64,000 bases of DNA from UMGS1908 sp045655005 (GTDB taxonomy: Bacteria; Bacillota; Clostridia; Christensenellales; UBA1242): assembly GCA_045655005.1 (NCBI GenBank), contig JAZOOJ010000007.1:248001-312000 (forward strand), read 5' to 3'. The notes beneath the pieces were generated by a model, which ran no database searches, had not been told where the DNA came from, and saw only the letters and a program-made list of their open reading frames with translations. The translations under genes and the position numbers were made by a program. Shown one piece after another: positions 60,341 through 64,000 of this stretch (its first letter is position 1; each line of letters begins with the position of its first letter).

Positions 60341-61298
60341 ATTCTCCATCCCACTCTTCTGGGTTAAATCTTGTCACTTTGTAAAGGCTTGCCAACTCTC
60401 TTAGATATTTATTTTTATTAAAATCTGGAATAAAGTCTTCAATTTTAAACAAATTCACTTTTGCTAATTTCTCATTAAAAACAGTCTTGTCAAAACCAAA
60501 ACCCGAACTCATTCTTAAATTTTCTTCCAAAGGTTTTAAAAACTTCCATCTTTCGCTTAATGTATTATGCAAAGAAGCAAATATTTGAGCCTGTTCATCA
60601 GTCCATTCTAAATTAAAATCATTATTACTTTCAATTGAAAAACCGCCATTCCCAAGGGTAGATAAATCAACAGAATAATTTTCCTTTGTGAACTCAACCC
60701 TTATTGCCTTTTTCAAAGATATTCCATTTACGCACAACCACCACGCAAGCACCGCATGCCCCAACAGACAAGAATAAGTATCTCCATTGGGCAAAATAAA
60801 TAAGTTAACTTGCCTTTTAGGGTTAGTGGCAAGATTTCCCATTTTACCATCTAGATATTGATAATTTTCATTAATTTCATCAAAATCATAACGTTTTACA
60901 ATGTGCGGAAGTTTGAAATTCTCTGACTCATTTACCTGCGCAACGCCATCTTTTACACTAAACAAACACCCTAAGAAATCTCGAACATATGCCCTTATAA
61001 TAAGGTTTTGGCCTCTAAAATTTCCTACCGACATCAAATTATCACGCACAATTCCCAAAAAACTTTCTTTGTCTTCATTAATCACATCAATATAAGATGC
61101 AATAATTTGCATAATTTCTTCGTGTGCACCCCTATGATTTTCATCATTACGCACAACATTTAAACCCTTTTCCTCCGCCTCGTCAGCCTTGTGGTCAATA
61201 CCGTCAGATATTAAAAACATTTCGGGGTCAATATCATATTTTTTCAAAACCACATCAATTTTTTGTACTAATTCATTAATTATTGCTTTATAATCCAT
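60339..61298 (-). CDS. Uncharacterised protein
   Basis: A 319-residue soluble protein with no recognised domain. It contains a His/Asp-rich stretch (LISDGIDHKADEAEEKGLNV) and a central hydrophobic piece (SCLLGHAVLAWWLCVNG) that is too polar around it to be a sure membrane helix. It stands alone with promoter 61326-61354 and a shared terminator. Function unknown. Confidence 0.6.
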   Translation of the reverse strand: MDYKAIINELVQKIDVVLKKYDIDPEMFLISDGIDHKADEAEEKGLNVVRNDENHRGAHEEIMQIIASYIDVINEDKESFLGIVRDNLMSVGNFRGQNLIIRAYVRDFLGCLFSVKDGVAQVNESENFKLPHIVKRYDFDEINENYQYLDGKMGNLATNPKRQVNLFILPNGDTYSCLLGHAVLAWWLCVNGISLKKAIRVEFTKENYSVDLSTLGNGGFSIESNNDFNLEWTDEQAQIFASLHNTLSERWKFLKPLEENLRMSSGFGFDKTVFNEKLAKVNLFKIEDFIPDFNKNKYLRELASLYKVTRFNPEEWDGE

Positions 61299-61325
61299 TT
61301 TTGTCCTCTTTAAATCTTTTATTTA

Positions 61326-61354
61326 AGTGTAACCTTCTTGCATAATCTTGTCAA
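61326..61354 (-). promoter_or_regulatory. Promoter of the gene at 60339
   Basis: TTGACA (61349-61354), 17-nt spacer, TACACT (61326-61331) on the minus strand. Confidence 0.65.
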
Positions 61355-61382
61355 ACATTTAAAAAAACAAGAATATTTATCG

Positions 61383-61916
61383 CTATTCTAAATCACTTTC
61401 CACAATTTCATAATACTTAACATTATAATATTGGTCAAACCTAAATTCGTGATCCCTGATTGTCCCAACATATTTCATTCCGCATTTTTCCATAACCCTA
61501 CCACTTGCAGGATTAATATCAAAAAATCTGGCAATAATAGTATGCAATCCAAGTTTTTTAAATCCAAATTCCACCATTGCTTTTGCTGCTTCTGTTGCAA
61601 TTCCTTGCTTCCAATATAGTCTTCCAACCCAATAACCCATCTCTGCACGTTTTGCCTTTGGGTTAATATCAATCAAAGAAACACAACCAACAACCTTATC
61701 TGGATTTTCTTTTAAGCAAATTGCAAATTCATAAGATTTTCCTTCTTTTTGATTTTGAGAATGTCCAGAAATCCACCCTTGTGCAACATCAAGCGTATAT
61801 GGCCATGGCATACCAAGAGTTGTCTTTACAACCTCAAAATCATTACAGCATTCATAAACATCAACTGAATCTTTGTCTACAAAATTTCTGATTATCAATC
61901 TGTTTGTTTCAATCAT
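61383..61916 (-). CDS. GNAT acetyltransferase, RimJ/RimL-like
   Basis: The 177-residue enzyme begins MIETNRLIIRNFVDKDSVDV and has the acetyl-CoA loop LYWKQGIATEAAKAMVEFGF (motif A) and NPASGRVMEKCGMKYVGTIR (motif B). This subgroup acetylates protein N-termini or small amines; the target here is unknown. AGGAGTG precedes the start. It follows a SEDS-end module (61968-62055), as do the next two genes upstream. Confidence 0.88.
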   Translation of the reverse strand: MIETNRLIIRNFVDKDSVDVYECCNDFEVVKTTLGMPWPYTLDVAQGWISGHSQNQKEGKSYEFAICLKENPDKVVGCVSLIDINPKAKRAEMGYWVGRLYWKQGIATEAAKAMVEFGFKKLGLHTIIARFFDINPASGRVMEKCGMKYVGTIRDHEFRFDQYYNVKYYEIVESDLE

Positions 61917-61967
61917 AGCAACACACTCCTTTTATTGTTTACTTTAATATACCACACAAACAAAAAA

Positions 61968-62055
61968 ATGTATACACATTGATTACAACTTGCATACATT
62001 TTTAATAAAAATTTTGAATTTTACTTTTCCTACTTTGCAGATTGTTCCATACAAA
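61968..62055 (-). pseudogene. SEDS-gene 3'-end module, copy A (most decayed)
   Basis: On the minus strand the frame NNLQSRKSKIQNFY-stop (62002-62046) matches the end of copy C (VDRQSRKVKFNIF-stop). It is followed by the hairpin ATGTATGC...GTATACAT (61968-61999) with a T run, a terminator. The diagnostic SEDS motif itself is not visible in this copy. TATACA/TATATT 17 nt apart overlaps the hairpin and may be the promoter of the following GNAT gene. Confidence 0.45.
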
Positions 62056-62105
62056 GTATTTTTATGTTTACAACAATTTCTTTGTTTATTAATAGTATAA
62101 GGTTA

Positions 62106-62702
62106 TTAAGATTCACTTTCATTTCTAACAGAAATTTCTTTTTCCACTTCTTCTAAAACTACCCAATATTTCCCTTGACCAGAATATACAAGTTTTTTAA
62201 CCTCTTTAGCCTCTTCTTCGTCTAATCCATGTTCTATGCGATCCACTTCCTCTATAGGTATAGGTTGATTTTCTTCAGCCACCTTTTTGATTAAATCAAG
62301 AGTCTGATTATCTAACCCAGAAAATAATTCAGAATAGTTTTGATTTTCTACCGCCCTATCAATTATATAATTGGTTAAAATTACTCTTAGCTTAAACAAC
62401 AGAACACTTTTCTCCATGGCTAAATCTTCGCAAGATGTATTCATTACTAAATTGGCCAACTGTTGAAGTTCACTGTTTGAAAGTTCCTTTAACTGCTTTT
62501 CTATACTATTTTCTATAACTGTCGAAATTTTTCCTGAAATTCCTAAACCCAAATTTGCTTTTAATTGATTATCCACTGCCTTTTGCTTTTCTTTGTCAGT
62601 TATAGCCTTAATCATAGCATAGCTTCCATCTAGTTTGCATAATGTGGAAACCTTCATCATCAATTGCTTTGCAATTTTTGTAATTTTTTCTTCATTAACC
62701 AT
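62106..62702 (-). CDS. Uncharacterised helical protein
   Basis: A 198-residue, strongly helical, charged protein without membrane segments or known motifs. The GLGISGKISTVIENSIEKQL segment is the only glycine-rich part. It has a consensus promoter (62730-62758) and lies between two SEDS-end modules, as if brought in as a unit. Function unknown. Confidence 0.55.
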   Translation of the reverse strand: MVNEEKITKIAKQLMMKVSTLCKLDGSYAMIKAITDKEKQKAVDNQLKANLGLGISGKISTVIENSIEKQLKELSNSELQQLANLVMNTSCEDLAMEKSVLLFKLRVILTNYIIDRAVENQNYSELFSGLDNQTLDLIKKVAEENQPIPIEEVDRIEHGLDEEEAKEVKKLVYSGQGKYWVVLEEVEKEISVRNESES

Positions 62703-62729
62703 ATATTAATCCCCTTTAATATATATTTC

Positions 62730-62758
62730 ATTATACAATGAAACATATTTTTTGTCAA
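62730..62758 (-). promoter_or_regulatory. Consensus promoter of the gene at 62106
   Basis: TTGACA (62753-62758), 17-nt spacer, TATAAT (62730-62735) on the minus strand. Confidence 0.8.
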
Positions 62759-62773
62759 GTTTATAAAACGAAA

Positions 62774-62971
62774 ATGCATATAAGTCAATTAATTGTAGAC
62801 ATTTATAATAAAAATTTTAAATTCTACTTTTTCTGCTCCGCACATCTATATTCAACACAGCCCTATCGCACTCATGAAAACTAGCAAACTTGTTGAGCCT
62901 GCCGAGATAAACGGAAGCGGTAATCCAGTTGGTGGGATTGAGCCTGTTAACATCTGTTATTGCACTATAAA
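62774..62971 (-). pseudogene. SEDS-gene (FtsW/RodA type) 3'-end module, copy B
   Basis: On the minus strand, 62971 to 62817 reads FIVQ-stop-QMLTGSIPPTGLPLPFIS, then AGSTSLLVFMSAIG, and after a one-base frameshift AVLNIDVRSRKSRI-stop. PPTGLPLPFIS is the SEDS-family signature near the C-terminus. A weakened hairpin (62774-62802) stands where copies A and C have a terminator. Its 5' end runs into the last codons of the GNAT gene at 62965. Confidence 0.75.
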
Positions 62972-63510
62972 TTCCCCCACTCTTCTTTTAACAATCCATA
63001 ACAATATAAATCTATAAACTTATCATTTTTATATCGTGCTTTTCTTTCAACCCCTTCTTGAACAAAACCTAATTTTTTAGCAAGATTTTTGCTTGATTCA
63101 TTTCCGTCCCATATCACTATTGAAATTCTGTTCATCTGCAATTTTTCAAAAACATATTTAACTAAACATTTAGTCGCCTCATAAGCAAAACCTTGTTTTT
63201 GAAATTTCGGGTTTAACCCCCAACCGATTTCGCACCATTTATGAGTTGTATTCCAGTCCTCAATAGAAACACTTCCAATCAACTTATTTTTATAAAACAC
63301 ACCCCAAATCAAATTTGGATCTTCTTTATCTTTATAACCTTTAATAATTGATTCTATTGTCTTTTTGTATTCTTCTTTTGTTTTCGCTTTACTTGGTAAA
63401 TGGTCATGATAAACATCTTGGCTCTTCCACTCTGCATAATCATCAATATCATCAAAAGATAATTTTTTCAAAACTAATCTATCAGTTTTCAATTCAATAA
63501 CTTCAATCAT
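62965..63510 (-). CDS. GNAT acetyltransferase, RimJ/RimL-like
   Basis: The 181-residue enzyme has KTDRLVLKKLSFDDIDDYAE at its N-terminus, motif A (NPKFQKQGFAYEATKCLVKY) and motif B (NESSKNLAKKLGFVQEGVER). It belongs to the same subgroup as the 61383-61916 gene but is not a close copy of it. GGGAGAT precedes the start. Its last codons (GNL-stop) lie in sequence shared with SEDS module B, so the reading frame ends at a junction. Confidence 0.88.
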   Translation of the reverse strand: MIEVIELKTDRLVLKKLSFDDIDDYAEWKSQDVYHDHLPSKAKTKEEYKKTIESIIKGYKDKEDPNLIWGVFYKNKLIGSVSIEDWNTTHKWCEIGWGLNPKFQKQGFAYEATKCLVKYVFEKLQMNRISIVIWDGNESSKNLAKKLGFVQEGVERKARYKNDKFIDLYCYGLLKEEWGNL

Positions 63511-63554
63511 AATTTATCTCCCATTGCTCACATTATATCATATAAAAATAAAAA

Positions 63555-63757
63555 ATGTATACGAATTGACTACAATTTGTATACATTTATATTCAAAAAA
63601 TATTAAATTTCACTTTTCTAGATTGTCGGTCTACATTTAGTACCACCCCTATTACCAACATAAAGACTAGTAAACTTGTTGACCCTGCACTTATGACAGG
63701 CAGCTAAAGTCCAGTTGGCGGAATGATACCTGTTAACATCAGTTATTGTATTATAAA
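63555..63757 (-). pseudogene. SEDS-gene (FtsW/RodA type) 3'-end module, copy C
   Basis: On the minus strand, 63757 to 63593 reads IIQ-stop-LMLTGIIPPTGL-stop-LPVIS, then AGSTSLLVFMLVIGVVLNVD and RQSRKVKFNIF-stop. The in-frame stop after IIQ is at the same place as in copy B, so the two copies share ancestry after decay began, or keep a divergent frame. The hairpin ATGTATACAAATTG...CAATTCGTATACAT (63555-63586) plus TTTTTATTTTT is a strong terminator. The GNAT gene starts 45 nt later, with TATAAT at 63532-63537. Confidence 0.75.
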
Positions 63758-63768
63758 ATTTTCAATAA

Positions 63769-63795
63769 AAAAAGAGCAAAATTATTGCTCTTTTT
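63769..63795. terminator. Terminator of the YezG-like gene
   Basis: AAAGAGCAA and TTGCTCTTT arms with A and T runs on either side. Confidence 0.8.
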
Positions 63796-63797
63796 TA

Positions 63798-64000
63798 TTA
63801 TTTGCTTTTAATATTTTCTTTTTCCCAGTTATTTCTATACTCAATGTATGTCTTCGAAATATTATCATAACTAAAATTGGTTTTAAACTTACCAGAAGAT
63901 GAAATAAACATTGTAAATACACTCCACCTTTTATTTTCTGGCAAGTTGTTTCTTGTTTGTTTTATAAATGTGTTAACATCTATAGTCAATTTATAAAAAC
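63798..64000 (-). CDS. YezG/DUF600-like immunity protein, C-terminal part (cut by window edge)
   Basis: The frame stays open to the right edge, so the start is outside; the visible ~67 residues are the C-terminus. RWSVFTMFISSSGKFKTNFS followed by YDNISKTYIEYRNNWEKENI resembles the end of YezG/DUF600 proteins (pattern W-[TS]-x-F-x-x-x-x-x-x-G-K-F-x-x-x-[FY]-x-Y-[DE]), which neutralise LXG-type toxins. The toxin gene, if any, would be outside the window. The match is by pattern only. Confidence 0.45.
   Translation of the reverse strand, partial: FYKLTIDVNTFIKQTRNNLPENKRWSVFTMFISSSGKFKTNFSYDNISKTYIEYRNNWEKENIKSK

Noticed and set aside
63593..63757. Functional small gene in SEDS module C
   Set aside because: Two in-frame stops interrupt the SEDS signature and no start codon with ribosome site is present.

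Overview
Low-GC (roughly one third G+C) bacterial chromosome with Firmicutes-type features: a Clostridia/Bacilli-style S10-spc and str ribosomal gene order, zinc-type S14, near-consensus TTGACA-N17-TATAAT promoters, strong AGGAGG ribosome sites, and a long SRP RNA with an Alu domain. I see no sporulation genes. The best guess is an uncultured gut Clostridia-like lineage; this is inference, and no 16S gene is present to settle it.

Layout. 1-8500: S10-spc ribosomal protein operon on the minus strand (rpsJ to rpsE, cut by the window edge), driven by a perfect consensus promoter with a ~175-nt leader. 8.6-14.4 kb: single genes of mixed function (YwaF-like membrane protein, HExxH protein, Nudix-HD fusion, P-loop protein, phosphoesterase). 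14.4-18.5 kb: a five-gene RNA-modification operon (HEPN-like/CBS protein, rRNA methyltransferase, pseudouridine synthase, TlyA, transglutaminase-like protein) with tRNA-Gly(CCC) behind it. 18.6 kb: SRP RNA. 18.9-25.1 kb: two paralogous unknown genes and the str operon (rpsL-rpsG-fusA-tuf). 25.2-30.6 kb: flavin-reductase-like protein, zinc-ribbon proteins, GreA, Hsp20 and an ABC-2 exporter.

31.0-37.7 kb: a genomic island beside tRNA-Arg(CCT). It has an XRE repressor and ImmA/IrrE protease pair, then an anti-phage CBASS operon (small two-helix membrane protein, CD-NTase, E2-like protein with a SEC-C motif, HNH-SAVED nuclease), then a tyrosine integrase and an excisionase-like protein. Next to these lie a strict 8-bp tandem repeat array and other att-like structures.

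37.9-47.6 kb: two mTERF-like repeat proteins, cytidine deaminase, and a 2044-residue protein that begins like a sigma-70 factor and continues as many helix-turn-helix-like repeats with an AT-hook. 47.7-54.7 kb: metabolic and hypothetical genes. 54.9-60.3 kb: two divergent ABC transporters. The plus-strand one is preceded by a 20-codon leader peptide and a mutually exclusive antiterminator/terminator pair, which looks like ribosome-mediated attenuation.

60.3-64.0 kb: accessory genes (two GNAT acetyltransferases, two unknowns, a YezG-like fragment). Three of these genes each follow a decayed copy of the 3' end of a SEDS (FtsW/RodA-type) gene plus its terminator, so the region looks like serial insertion or duplication at the end of such a gene.

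The observations I rate highest are the CBASS island with its extra membrane protein, the giant sigma-like repeat protein, the leader-peptide attenuator, the repeated SEDS-end modules, and the bacterial mTERF-like pair.
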